NCBI RefSeq assembly: GCF_029962835.1
Contig: NC_080577.1
Span: 2,604,001-2,668,000 of the forward strand
DNA length: 64,000 nucleotides
Direction: 5' to 3'
Source of the DNA: Magnolia sinica
Lineage: Eukaryota; Streptophyta; Magnoliopsida; Magnoliales; Magnoliaceae
This document shows, piece after piece, positions 1 through 11,580 of this stretch. How positions within the stretch are numbered: position 1 is the first letter of the stretch; each line of letters starts with the position of its first letter. Below the pieces are notes generated by a model. That model had not been told where the DNA came from. It saw only the letters and a program-made list of their open reading frames with translations, and ran no database searches. A program made the position numbers and the translations under genes.

Positions 1-29
1 ATGGTGGGTCCCATAAAATCCCACCATCA

Positions 30-120
30 TATATATGTATGTATATATAATATAATATATATGATCAATATAATGTATATATATATATAATATAATATAC
101 ACAATAAAATGCATATATAC
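30..120. repeat. AT-rich low-complexity tract
   Basis: Imperfect TA and TATG runs (atatatgtatgtatatata and similar) with no gene signal. The short reading frames over it are artefacts of simple sequence. Confidence 0.8.
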
Positions 121-960
121 ACATGCACATACACGAGGTGCAGCCCCACACGGGGGGTTTGGTCCCATATAGATGGACGGCATGGATGAAACATATAACT
201 CATGGTGGGGTCCCCCTGCCCGTCCATCAGCCACGTAAAATGGCTGGAGGGCATAGATAAAACACGTACATCTGGGTGGGCTCTGACGGTGTGAATAAAA
301 CACTTAATGTCACTGTGGGCTCCACGTGGGGCCCACCATAATGTTTATAAGTCATCCAATCCGTTCATAAGGTCACGCAGACCTTAATGAACAGGAAAAA
401 CAAATTTCGTATTAATCCAAAACTCCTGGGCCACCTAGAAGGGTTGCAGCGGCAGACGTTCAATCCCACTATTTCCCGTGACGTGCGCCACCTGAGTGTT
501 GTTTACGACTCATTTTTGGGGTGGCCCACTCCCCAGAGGGGACCCAGCAAATGCACGGTGTGGATGATCGAGACACATCAAAGTGGGGCCTACACATGGG
601 ACCGTGATCCCTGCCTAGCCACCCCTTCGTTAGGCGCAGGCGCTGCCTACGCGTTCTGCAGCAGCAACGTCAGCGCTGCCTCCTTCTCTTTTCTTTTTTT
701 TTTAAATCAGTTTTCCTATAGTTTTTCACAGGTGGGGCCTACATCAAGAAAATCTGCCCCGCCCATTGTATTCTCCGGCTTGATACCGTCATACAGGGTC
801 CAATATCCATTATGATTTGGCGAGTAAACATCAATGCGAGTTTTTGGACGGTAATAATACTGTTTCCTAAGGTATGGCCCGCTTAATTATCGGATTGACT
901 CCATTTTCCGGCTCAACGCTTAAATTAGGCTGAGCAACGAGGTAGACGGCATGGATTGTG
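120..960. mobile_element. Degraded foldback-MITE fragments
   Basis: Blocks typical of the MITE superfamily in this window are visible. They include ggggcccaccataatgttta at about 336, the centre block with ggtcacgcagacc at 372-384, and the caatcccact block near 460. Around them lie partial right-arm pieces at 180-290 (catggatgaaacatata, gggcatagataaaacac). No complete pair of terminal inverted repeats could be assigned, so these are remnants. 820-960 holds nothing recognisable. Confidence 0.5.
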
Positions 961-1087
961 TACATACATCGAGGTGGAGTCTGCATGAGTGGCCCACCAT
1001 TCCCTTTATTTTGGTTAGCTCGTTAGTACACTCCCATGTCAGTACACGCACTCCATGCTAGCCAACCCTACCATGTCCAGCGTCCAG

Positions 1088-1445
1088 AGAGGCTGGACGG
1101 CATACAAAAAAATGGACATCATGGTGGGTCCCACATGCACGTGGCCCACCTGTTTGATCCACCTGATGTTTATGTTTTCCTTCCCTCTGGGCCCGCTAAT
1201 GGGCTGGATATCCAACACCCATTCATAAAGTTACATAGTCCTGAATGGGAAAACATATATATCAGATCGATTCAAAACTTCTGTGGCGCCCAAGAAGTTT
1301 TCAACGGTGATAATTTAATACCCATTTTCTGGCACACCCGTTTCTTATACCCACCCCATTTTTGGTCTCCTATCATAAAATGACAAGGAAAAATGGATAG
1401 CTGGTGTAGATAAAACCCATACATCACAGTGGCCACTCGGAGCTC
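1088..1445. mobile_element. Foldback-MITE fragments
   Basis: A short right-arm piece (ggctggacggcatac, catggtgggtccc) lies at 1090-1125. A longer right half lies at 1260-1440, from the gaagttttcaacggtgat block to aaaatggatagctggtgtagataaaacccatacatcacagtgg. Left arms are missing. Confidence 0.5.
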
Positions 1446-1702
1446 GTGCCTGTTCCTAGAGACCGACGGGGTAGGACGCAACGATATAGCCTGTATTTTT
1501 CTTTCCTATTCTTTTTTTCCTCCTTTTTTTTTCTTAAGATTGAAGTCTGCGACAGGAAACTAGGTGAGGCCCATCTAGATGTTGGTGAGAAATCCACCCG
1601 TCCATCCGTTTTTCAAGATCATTATCACGGTGGTCCGATGGGTCCCACATGAAAAATATGATTTATGGTGGGCCACACTCACCCCTTCATCATTATCACC
1701 AT

Positions 1703-1741
1703 TCAAAGAGAGAGAGAGAGGGAGAGAGAGAGACGGTGATA
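1703..1741. repeat. (GA)n microsatellite
   Basis: Interrupted GA repeat of about 38 bp. Confidence 0.9.
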
Positions 1742-2127
1742 GAGAGGAGGGACCCCGCCACTATGGGCCCTCCATTGATACATCACATACATCGAAATGG
1801 GTCTCATTGACAAGTGGGCCCTTAAATCATGAAATCAACGGTAGAAACTCAAAGATCACCCACCTCTAGGCCTCCTCCTTGCTCCCTTAGCCTTCTATAC
1901 TCCTTGCATTCACTTTTGGTGGTGGTTGATGGGATTTTGATGGTGTGGATGAGAGATGAGAGGGTGGGCCACACTTGTGGTTTGGGAGAGAGGAGCTTGG
2001 ACGTGTGAGAGGTTGTTGCTTGGAGAGATTTTTGAGAAATGAGGAAGAGAGAGAAGTGATGGGTGAAAAGGATGGGTGAGGTGTGATGGGTGATGGGTGG
2101 AGTAATGGGTTGTAAGAAAGGGATGGG

Positions 2128-2128
<1 letters not shown>
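1742..2128. other. G-rich intergenic stretch, no gene seen
   Basis: Purine-skewed sequence rich in gatgggtg and gagaga words leading into the next GA microsatellite. The long minus-strand reading frame here consists of low-complexity Ser/Thr/His/Leu residues that follow the base skew. I see no gene. Confidence 0.5.

Positions 2129-2168
<40 letters not shown>
2129..2168. repeat. (GA)n microsatellite
   Basis: About 20 near-perfect GA units. Confidence 0.9.
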
Positions 2169-2170
<2 letters not shown>

Positions 2171-2729
2171 GACTTTGGGTAGCTTATGTGAGAGAGAGGT
2201 AAGGATAGGGTATGGGTTGCTTGTACTTGACTTGATGTGTGATGTGTACTTGATTGATGGGACATGTCGTAAAGATTCTCTCGGAATTCGTACGCGCGGC
2301 GTTTTCTTCTAATTGAACGTAGGCCTACATCTTCTACCTTAGGTATCGGTTTGGTGCGCGAGTCGCGGCGTTGGAAACACGACGATGGCACGGTCGACAA
2401 GGTACAGGTTTCGGTTCGAGCCGACTTCGGTATGCAAGTCTCGGCTTAAGATCGCGCGCAAACGTCGGATACGATGCGAAGGTTTCCGGAATTCGACCGG
2501 AATGACCGCGGAAGCCAACGGAACGGTACGGACTAGGATACGGGTCTTACAACCTATGCCGATGGCCATTCTGCTCGGACCTCGGTCATCCCACCTTGGA
2601 GTGTCTTCCTCGACTCAGAGGCATATCACTTGTAGATAACGGTTGCTCTTCCTATGTGAGGGACCAATTCGGTTTTCTCCACAATAGTGTCAATCAAATA
2701 TCTTATAGTGCTTCATCGAGCTGGTAGGC
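2169..2729. other. CpG-rich intergenic stretch, no gene seen
   Basis: Unlike its AT-rich surroundings, 2300-2620 is rich in CG dinucleotides (cgcgcggcg, tcgcggcgttgg, gatcgcgcgcaaacgtcgg). Overlapping frames of 76-84 codons are open on both strands but none resembles a known protein. It may be a fragment of an older element. Confidence 0.35.
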
Positions 2730-2734
2730 AAAAG

Positions 2735-3290
2735 TGGATTGGCTGGTGTACCACACACCGTCAACCTGACTGGTGTGGGTACGTGTCTTGTGAAGATAAG
2801 CGCTGACGCTCCTCGAGCTCTGAATTACACGAACGGTTCAAAGGAAATCAAAGTTATATTGGCCCCACAATGTTGTATTTATTATATCCACACTGATCAT
2901 CCATTTGGCAAGATCATTTTAGAGCTCGAGCCTAAAAATGAGTAATATCCAAAGCTCAAGTGGACCACAACACAAATAGCAATGGGGATAATGATTCACA
3001 CCGTTAAAACATTCATAGGGCCCATAAGGCCCACCATAATGTTTATTTTCCATCCAATCTCTTCATGAGGTCACACAGACCTGGATGAAGAGGAAAAACA
3101 AATATCATATTGATCCAAAACTTCTATGACCCCAAAAGGGTTTCAATGGTAGACGTTCAATCTCCCACTGTTTTTTGCAATGTGGTCCACTTGATCTTTG
3201 GATTTATCTTGTTTTCAACTCAAGCCTTACAATGAGCTCGCCAAATGGACATCAACACATGCCTCATGATGGGACCCACAAAACTTGGTG
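2735..3290. mobile_element. Foldback MITE, GGCTGGTGTACC-tip subfamily
   Basis: The left tip reads gattggctggtgtaccacac, followed by the gcgctgacgctcctcgagctc block that recurs at 13.7, 23.1, 37.2 and 38.9 kb. The arm, the centre (ggtcacacagacctggatga) and the right arm, which ends in catgatgggacccac, follow in the order seen in other copies. This is a non-autonomous element with no coding capacity. Confidence 0.65.
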
Positions 3291-3519
3291 ACATCAACAC
3301 ACCAACTAGGTCGGTGGCGTGTGTTACACCCGCAATCTTGCCTCTGATATCCTATATTTGATGGTCGGCTCATCAAATCTCACCATTATTTAGAATTTAT
3401 GCTAAAATTAGTAGAGATCAAATGATGTCGGGTTGATTTGATAGGTAACACAACTTTCAAACATACTTGGCGCAACTTACCAGCCTCTCTCTAGACTGGG
3501 TAGCCCTGAGGTTCACATT
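3291..3519. other. Intergenic, no gene seen
   Basis: Unique-looking sequence between a MITE and the array-bearing MITE. Nothing recognisable. Confidence 0.5.
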
Positions 3520-5378
3520 AATTCATTTATTTTATATCCAAGCCATTCATCCATTTTTTTTTCCAAATCATTTTAGGACATGAGCCCAGAGATCCAAATC
3601 TTAAGTGGACCATACTATAGGAAATAATAATAATGATTGAACTCCCGACCATTAAAAACTTATTTGGCCCGTCATAATGTTTACTTGTCATCCACTTGTT
3701 GATAAGTTCACATGAAACCAGATGAAAGAAAAATAAATAAATATTAACTTGATTCAAAAAATTTGTAATTCATTAATCACTGGTCGTTTCCTATGGTATG
3801 GTCCAATTGAGAAATGGATTTGTTTCGTTGGTGGGCTCATGTCCTAGAGTGATATGAAAAAAATAAAAAATAAAATTGAGCGGTTGTCCAGTTGTTCGGT
3901 CGTTCCTAGAATGATATTAAACAAAATTTGAGTGGACCATTAAAAACTTATTTGGCTCGTCATAATGTTTACTTGTCATCCACTTGTTGATAAGTTCGCA
4001 TGAAACTGGATGAAGGAAAAATAAATAAATATCAACTTGATTCAAAAAATTTATAATTCATTAATCGCTGGTCGTTTCCTATGGTATGGTCCACTCGAGA
4101 AATTGGATTTGTTTCGTTGTTGGGCTCATATCCTAGAGTGATATGAAAAAATAAAAAATAAAATTGAGTGGTTGTCCGGTTGTTCGGTCGTTCCTAGAAT
4201 GATATTAAACAAATTTTGAGTGGACCATTAAAAACTTATTTGGCCCGTCATAATGTTTACTTGTCATCCACTTGTTGATAAGTTCACATGAAACTGGATG
4301 AAGGAAAAATAAATAAATATCAACTTGATTCAAAAAATTTATAATTTATTAATTGCTGGTCGTTTCCTATGGTATGGTCCACTTGAGAAATTGGATTTGT
4401 TTCATTGTTGGGATCATGTCCTAGAGTGATATGAAAAAAATAAAAAATAAAATTGAGCGGTTGTCCGGTTGTTCAGTCGTTCCTAGAATGATATTAAACA
4501 AATTTTGAGTAGACCATTGAAAACGTATTTGGCCCGTCATAATGTTTACTTGTCATCCACTTGTTGATAAGTTCACATGAAACTGGATGAAGGAAAAATA
4601 AATAAATATCAACTTGATTCAAAAAATTTATAATTCATTAATCGCTGGTCATTTCCTATGGTATGGTCCACTTGAGAAATTGGATTTGTTCCGTTGTTGG
4701 GCTCATGTCCTAGAGTGATATGAAAAAAATAAAAAATAAAATTGAGCGGTTGTCTGGTTGTTCGGTCGTTTCTAGAATGATATTAAAAAAAAATTGAGTG
4801 GACCATTAAAAATTTATTTGGCCCGTCATAATGTTTACTTGTCATCCACTTGTTGATAAGTTCACATGAAACTGGATGAAGGAAAAATAAATAAATATCA
4901 ACTTGATACAAAAAATTTATAATTCATTAATCGCTGGTCGTTTCCTATGGTATGGCCCACTTGAGAAATTGGATTTGGATTTGTTTCGTTGTTGGGCTCA
5001 TGTCCTAGAGTGATATGAAAAAAATAAAAAATAAAATTGAGCGGTTGTCTGGTTGTTCGGCCGTTCCTAGAATGATATTAAAAAAAAAAATTGAGTGGAC
5101 CATTAAAAAAAATTTTGGCCCATCATAATGTTTACTGTCATCCACTTGTTGATGAGTTCACATGAAACTAGATGAAGGAAAAATAAATAAATATCAACTT
5201 GATTCAAAAATTTTGTAATTCATTAATCACTGGTCGTATCCTATGGTATGGTCCACTTGAGAAATGGATTTGTTTTGTTGTTAGGCTCGTGTCATAGAGT
5301 GATATGAAAAAAATAAAAAATAAAATTGAGCGGGTGTTCGGTCGTTCCTAGAATGATATTAAAAATTTTTTAAGCGGA
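3520..5378. repeat. MITE containing a six-copy tandem array of about 288 bp
   Basis: A normal MITE left arm (3520-3650) leads into a head-to-tail array. The anchor word gtcataatgt starts at 3671, 3959, 4247, 4536 and 4825, with a variant (one substitution) at 5122. The spacings are 288, 288, 289, 289 and 297 bp. Each unit runs from the accattaaaaact block through the centre and right arm (ggtccacttgagaaat, gagtgatatgaaaaaa) and returns to tgagtggaccattaaaa. Units are very similar, so expansion was recent relative to other MITEs here. The last copy decays near 5378. Confidence 0.9.
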
Positions 5379-5509
5379 CTACGTAGATATAAAAAACATA
5401 CAACGATGTGAGTCCAAGGAAAGAGTCGCACCGTGTTTACTAAGGCCGAGTCCTCACCTGCTCCGCTCCCAGTCAATCACGCCACGACGGTGGACCGTTG
5501 AAGGATGCG

Positions 5510-6048
5510 AATTGGGGACGCGGATTGCGTCCTACCTCCGCCCGGACGGTAATCCGTCCGGGCAGGGCTCTGTGGAGCCCACCGTGAAGTAAGTATTTTA
5601 TCAACACTGTTAATCGTTTTGATATGATAAATGTAAGTTATGATACAAAAATTGAGGTAGTTTGAGGCTTAAGTGGACCACGAAGTGGGGATTGAATTTC
5701 CACCATTAAAAACTTCTTGGGAGCTGGAGAAGTGTCTGATCAATCTGAAATTTGTGTTTTCACTTCATCCAAGCCTGCATGACCTTATTAATAGGTTAGG
5801 TGGTAAGAAAACAACACGGTGGCCATTATAAAGGTTTCAACGGTGGGTGTCATTATCACTACAGCTTCCTTTGATGTGGTCGACTGGAACTGTGTATCTG
5901 CTTCATTTTTTGTATGATACCTTAAAATGATATGAGAAAAGCGATGAACAGTGTGGATTAAATACTTACATCACGTTGGGCCCCACAGAGCCCTGCCCAG
6001 ACGGATTACCGTCCGGGCGGGGATAAGACGCAATCCGCGTCCGCGAAT
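5510..6048. mobile_element. Complete foldback MITE, ACGCGGATTGCG tips
   Basis: Long terminal inverted repeats of about 100 bp are visible. The left arm reads ggacgcggattgcgtcc, then cgcccggacggtaatccgtc, then agggctctgtgg. The right end (about 5945-6047) is its reverse complement with few mismatches. The inner region has the usual superfamily blocks. There is no coding capacity. Confidence 0.85.
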
Positions 6049-6565
6049 TGGGCGCTATCCACGGGACCTGGTTAGAGACGGACGGTCGGCTCTTTTGGGT
6101 TGACCGTGATATATGTGTTTCATCCGCACCATCCGTTGAAATAAAAAAAATAAAAAACATATAAAGTTCAAGTGGACCACACTACAAGAAAGATTAGATA
6201 CGGAATGCTTACCATTGAAAATCTCTCTATGCACAGAAGTTTTAGATTAAGCCAACGTTTATGTTTACACTTCATCCAGGTTTGTCTGACCTTATGAATA
6301 GTTTGAACAGCACATAAACATAACCGTGGGCCGTAGGAAGGTGTCAACAGCGGCCATCATTGTCAATATTGCTTCCTATAGTGTGGTCCACTGAAGCGTT
6401 CCATCTGATTCTTTTTGGGCCTCGTGACATAAAATGATATTTTAAAATGGATAGACGGCGTAGATAAAACATATACATCACAGTGGGCCCTACATTGCCT
6501 CTGCCACGACCGTCCGTCTCTAGCTCGGTACTGTCGGGGTAGTACCCAATCCGCGCGCCCACTAC
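6040..6565. mobile_element. Complete foldback MITE abutting the previous one
   Basis: The left arm (ttagagacggacggtcgg, then gaccgtgatatatgtgtttc) is mirrored at 6445-6560 (accgtccgtctctagctc, then gtagtacccaatccgcgcgc). The left tip overlaps the right tip of the upstream MITE, so one probably inserted at or in the end of the other. Confidence 0.75.
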
Positions 6566-6595
6566 GCAATCCGCGTTCGTAGTAACGACAAGAAC

Positions 6596-7515
6596 CACAC
6601 TCAATGCAACCGGTAGAAGTGTGTGAGGAAAGAAAATGTGTCACCTCATGGGCCTACATGCAGAGGTGGCCAGAAAAATCTAACCGTCCATCCTATTGCC
6701 GCTATTTTGAATGGTCTGTAGTTCAATAATGATGTTGAAAGGACCATCCTTACCATTGGTTTATGGAGTCTATGGTAGACCATTGAAATTCTCTTTTACG
6801 GTCCACATTTAACTTACATATCATTGGCCAGAATCATTCGCTCAATGCGAGTTTCTTGCCGTGGCCTGTCTATGCCAGCACGCAAAAATGAAAATATCCC
6901 ACTCTCGATTGCATGTAGGTCCCACCATGTTGATGTACGGGACCAAAATCAAGCAGGTGCACTCGGAAGTACGTTGGGTGCCAACGGGGTCAATCAAATC
7001 TGTTTTAACTGTCCATTACTTCGCCAGATGTGCGGCCCGCCTGGCCGGACTTAATTTTGGAAAAGGGAATTTATCTGGCGGGGGCCACATGATGAGCAAA
7101 TAGATCTCATGCACGTGTGAAATTCTTGGCACATGTGAGCAGCTGGTAGCTAAGAAATGCAATTAGGAGAGCTGAAAAATGACTAATAAAATCCAAATTA
7201 TGAAAAGTGTCCTGATGCACCGGTCTTTACAAACGGTGGATGTAGTTGGTGATCCAAACCATTGATATTGTGGACCCTACCATGGATCGGTGATTACTGA
7301 AAAGAAATCCAATATTGGAGGTCCCTCCTTTTCTTTCCAGTCAGGAGATTGAGTTAGACAGTTCAAAATACAGAATTGGTCTACGAAAAAAGTCAATAAT
7401 TAAATGGCTATGATCTTCAAATATGAAGAAGGTTCGTGTCATCTCTCATCTTTGGTTGGTGGTCCCATATGATCAACGTTCTGGATCAACAAACCATAGG
7501 TGGGATTTCACCACC
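6596..7515. repeat. 1-kb dispersed non-coding repeat, copy 1
   Basis: This stretch is recognisably the same as 9340-9624 plus 11581-12845, and as 25200-26310. Shared landmarks in order are aatctaaccgtccatcctat, cggtccacatttaacttaca, ttgccgtggcc, gtgcggcccgcct with ggacttaattttggaaaag, gcaccggtctttac, and gtcaataattaaatggctatg. No conserved frame runs through the copies and no terminal repeats were found. Its nature is unknown. Confidence 0.7.
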
Positions 7516-7639
7516 TATGGATACTAGAACCCTTGACCGGGTGTTGAAACTCCTTAGCGTATACCATGTGAGAAAGAGTAAAGGATCCAAGAGCGGTTTG
7601 GCCTCCCTCGCTCATAACACGCTTTGGTTACGAGGGGTC

Positions 7640-8285
7640 CACCGTGATTCATGAATTTATCCACACCATCCATCCTTTTTTCTGTATCATTTTAGTGTGT
7701 AATCCAGAAACTGAAAAGGATTCAAGGCTCAAGTCGAGCACACAGTGGAGATTAAAAATCCCACCATTAAGTGAGACCCGGCCTCACGGTGTGGGCCTTA
7801 TCATCGGGTTACTCTAGGGCCACCGTTGATATATGTATTACATATCAAATGAGGCAAATCCAGAAGATCATTTCAATGTATTATTTAAAAAATGAAGTAA
7901 ATCTAATTATCAAGTAGACTATACCATAACAAAGATTAGTGATTGGCTATTAATAAGCCACAAAAGTTTTGGATTAAGTTGATAGTTATTTTTAATCTCC
8001 ATACACTTTTATGTAACATTATAAATAGATTGGTTGGTAAATAAATACTACGGAAACATTAATGTACGGCTTAAGAAGTTTTTAATGGTAAGATAGTCAA
8101 TCATCATTGTTTCTTATGGCTTGTTTCACCTGATAATTGGATTGCTTCATTTATAAGATAATGGCCTAAAATGATCCGGGAAAACAACGAACAGACAACA
8201 TGAATACATATTGCATACATTAAGGTGGGCTCCAAGATAAGGACTGCACTATCTTAGTTAGGCCCGGGTCTCATTGAATACGCTC
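7640..8285. mobile_element. MITE left arm interrupted by a TGAGACCCGG-tip MITE
   Basis: 7640-7770 is a superfamily left arm (ggtccaccgtgattcatg to aaatcccaccattaag). It is broken by a second MITE whose tips are tgagacccggcctcac at 7772 and its mirror gcccgggtctca near 8272. The remainder of the outer MITE is not evident. Confidence 0.6.
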
Positions 8286-8302
8286 TACTCTGATAGACGG
8301 CC

Positions 8303-8845
8303 CAATTAAATTGGAGCAGATTAGATAACATCCGGATCCACCGAGGTGGGTGGGACCCTTGGCCTACTGTGATGAATGTGAGTACATCTATGCTGTCCAT
8401 CTATATTAAAAGCTTATTTAGAGCATGATCCAAGAAATGAAGTAGATCCAAATCTCAAGTAGGCTGTAATACAAGATACAGTGGTAATCAACCATTAAAA
8501 ATTTTCTCATGAGCCTCACAAGTTTTGGATCAAGATGATATTTATGTGGTCTCTCCATCTAGATCTTTGTGACCTTATCAACAGGTTGGATGATAAATAA
8601 ACATTTCGATGAAGCCCATGAAGTTTTTAATATCGTAGATTCAATCACTGCCTTGTTCCTATGGTATGGTCCACATAAAACTTGGATCTACTTCATTTTT
8701 AAGATCATGTCTTAAAAGCCCTTTCAAAATAGTTGAACGCGTGGATTTAAGGCACACATATAACTATAAGCCCCACATTGAGGGGTCCCACCCACCTGGG
8801 TGGATCCGGTGTCTCACTGCTCCCAATTAAATCCGGGAGTGGATT
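8303..8845. mobile_element. Foldback MITE, AATTAAATTGG tips
   Basis: The left arm aattaaattggagcagatt, then atccggatccaccgaggtgg, is mirrored at the right end (ccacccacctgggtggatcc, then gctcccaattaaat). The centre has the usual ttttggatcaagatgatatt block. Confidence 0.75.
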
Positions 8846-9312
8846 AGATACCGCTGCCTCACCGAAGGCTGCGCATCCCTACCTTGGGCCCACCTTGATT
8901 CATGTATTCTATATCCAGGCTATGAGCCCAAAAAATCCAGCAGGTTCAAATCTTAGGTGGACCATACTATAAGCAAGCAGGGGTTTTTGAATATGACATG
9001 ATTGAAAATTTTTTGAAAGCTTACACTAATATTTCCAATCTTTATTTCCCATCTAACCTGTTTGTAAAATCTTATAAAACACTAACTTATACTAAACTTT
9101 AGATAATGAGTTATTAATAATCAATAACCATTGTTTCCTATGGTATGGTCCACCTAAGATTTACCTTTTATATTTTTTGTAGTTCATGCCTTAAAATGAT
9201 CCAACCAAATAGATGAACGGGTGAATATAAAATACATGCATAAAATGTGAGCCCAAACATATAGGCTGCATTTTCTTGGATGATGCTCAATTAAATCTAG
9301 CCATTTTAATCC
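8820..9312. mobile_element. Foldback MITE adjacent to the previous one
   Basis: The left tip ccaattaaatccgggagtgg is mirrored by gctcaattaaatctagcc near 9290-9307. The inner arms are more diverged and AT-rich. It shares tip sequence with the preceding copy, so they may form a tail-to-head pair. Confidence 0.6.
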
Positions 9313-9339
9313 TTCATTGAAGTTGATGTTTCTTTACTA

Positions 9340-9624
9340 TAGTAAAATAGTTATAAAGCGTAACGTTGCCAGCTTGATTGGACTGTTTACTGCGACTTTC
9401 AAACATACTTTCCACGAACAACTTCCTAACCGTAGTTCAACAATCCAGTGCCAGATCATCACACAATCTGCCCTCCATGCGACGGTAGGCCTGTCGGGGA
9501 AAGAATATATGTCACTTCATGGTCGACGTGCCGAGACGGCTATAAAAATCTAATTGTCGATTATATCACCACTACTTTCGAATAGCCTGTACTGCAATAA
9601 TGGCGCTGAAAGGACAATCCTTAC
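9340..9624. repeat. 1-kb dispersed repeat, copy 2, first segment
   Basis: It matches the start of copy 3 (about 25080-25350) in order: cagcttgattgg, ttcaaacat, gtcacttcatgg, ctataaaaatctaattgtcg, gcaataatggcgctgaaagg. It stops at ttac (9621-9624) where copies 1 and 3 continue with cattg. The continuation resumes at 11581. Confidence 0.65.
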
Positions 9625-10039
9625 TCGAGTTGGGGATCGCGTGGAGTTAGACCCGACTCGATCTGATTTTAACGTAGGCATGACCCGAGCTCAAACCGGA
9701 TTAGTACTGTGTCCAGCATGCATAACCCGATCGGATTTGGCGACTAATCTGGACCGAGTCCAACTCAGTGAGAAGTACCGAGTTGACTTGAGTCAGCACC
9801 AAGCCGAGTCCAGTGCAGCAGGTATTCACGTGCTGAAATCACCACTCAAAGCCTAGATTCATTTGCTAAAATTGCAGCTTTTACGTCAGCTACGTGGCAT
9901 CTCATATTTGGATTATGTATATGTACACACACATATATATGAATGGTCATCGGCGCACCGATCCGCACAGCCTTACATACGCACCTCGTCAACAACCGTT
10001 TTTTTTTATTTTTTTATTTTTAAAGGATAGAGCCAGTCC

Positions 10040-10705
10040 GAGAGAGGGGGGTGTGCGTGTGAGATAATCGAAAAGTAGATTTCACGTGAAAGCCTTTCAC
10101 AGTAAGTTGCTAGGGTGGAAACCTTAGTAGGGCCCACTGTAATGTTTGTGAGAAATTTAACTCATTCATCCGTATGTAAGCTCATTTTAGGACATGGGTC
10201 AAAAAATGAGTAATACTCAATACTCAAGTGAGCGAAATATTCGTAAGGCCACAAGTTTTGAATCAGGTTAATATTTGTGTTCTCAATTTATCCTTATGGT
10301 AATGATGTTATAAATGGTATGGATGTATCCTATCCATGCCTTCCATCCATTTTTCAAACTATTTTATGTCATGAGCCTCATAAATGTATAAGATCCAATT
10401 CTCATATGGACCATACCACCAAAAAGAGTGGTGATTAAACACTTGCCATTAAAAACTTCTCAGGAACCACAAAAGTTTTCAATGAAACTGATATATTCGT
10501 TTGCTCTTCATCCAAGTGTGTGTGACTTAATCAATAAGTTCGATGACAAATAAACATTAAAGTGAGCCTCGGGAAGTTTTTAATAGTGGGCATTCAATTG
10601 CCACTATTTTTTTGTGGTGTGGTCCACTTGAAATCTAGACCTCCTTCATTTTCAAGCTAATAATCTATAATGATCTGACAAAATACATGGATGGCTTCAA
10701 TAAAA

Positions 10706-10790
<85 letters not shown>

Positions 10791-11075
10791 TGTGGGGCCT
10801 ACGTAGCTCTGTAATAGCAGCCTCACTACTAAGGCTGCCAAGACGTAATCCACGTCATGATTTTCTTGAAACTTTTCACATTTCCAAGGCAGCTTAAAAG
10901 AAAAATAAATTAATTAATAAAACAATCATGAGAGGGTCTTGAATTTGCGACGTGCATTGACAGGTTGGATTTCTCACAAACATTGCGGTGGGTCTCACCT
11001 AAGTTTCGAGGTAGGAACCTCTTGCTAAAGGCTTTCACGGGAAATCCGCATCCTGATTATCTCACACACATTCCC

Positions 11076-11080
<5 letters not shown>
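10040..11080. mobile_element. MITE-like foldback inside the 1.96-kb insertion
   Basis: The left arm gtgtgcgtgtgagataatc, then cacgtgaaagcctttcac, then caatgtttgtgagaaat-type sequence (10045-10165) is mirrored at 10975-11080 (tttctcacaaacattgcggt, then ggctttcacgggaaatccgc, then gattatctcacacacatt). The middle contains superfamily blocks (10340-10690) and an AT microsatellite. Confidence 0.65.
10709..10788. repeat. (AT)40 microsatellite
   Basis: Perfect AT run of about 80 bp. Confidence 0.95.

Positions 11081-11127
<47 letters not shown>
11078..11127. repeat. (CT)n microsatellite
   Basis: About 24 CT units next to the right arm of the foldback. Confidence 0.95.
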
Positions 11128-11128
<1 letters not shown>

Positions 11129-11253
11129 TTAAAAAAAAAGAAAAAAGAACACTCTCTTCTCAATGAGAATTCCACCCAAACCTCAATTGTTCCTTACATC
11201 TAACTGTTGTGGATGAGATGCGCACATAAGGCCGTGTGAACCGGTGCTAGGTG

Positions 11254-11256
<3 letters not shown>

Positions 11257-11345
<89 letters not shown>
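11257..11345. repeat. (AT)n microsatellite
   Basis: Perfect AT run of about 89 bp followed by a short (AC)n. Confidence 0.95.
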
Positions 11346-11351
<6 letters not shown>

Positions 11352-11580
11352 TACACACACACACGAGTTAAGTTTTAGATCTAGTCAAGTTAGTATTGAG
11401 TTGGATTTCTAGTTGAGTCGAGTGGCATTACTAGGTGACTTGAACTTGACAAGATTTGAGTTATGATTGAACGAAGTAAACTCGATTTGAATTGACTCAC
11501 CCACTAAATCAAAACAGATCTAAACGAGTTAGATGGTTTAAGTTTTTCAAGTAGAATTGTCCAATGCCTAACTCTAATTC

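Larger units (their letters stand above)
9625..11580. mobile_element. 1.96-kb composite insertion splitting repeat copy 2
   Basis: Comparison with copies 1 and 3 shows that 9625-11580 is an insertion; ttac occurs on both sides (9621-9624 and 11581-11584) as a possible target duplication. The ends are rich in gagttgg, gactcgag and cgagtc words. The interior holds an inverted-repeat element and three microsatellites. No transposase is present. Confidence 0.6.

Noticed and set aside
1849-2400. 183-codon minus-strand frame
   Set aside because: Ser/Leu/His/Thr-rich product of a purine-skewed and GA microsatellite region with no family motif.
10691-10897. Open frame with a run of Tyr-Ile
   Set aside because: It is a translation of the (AT)40 microsatellite.
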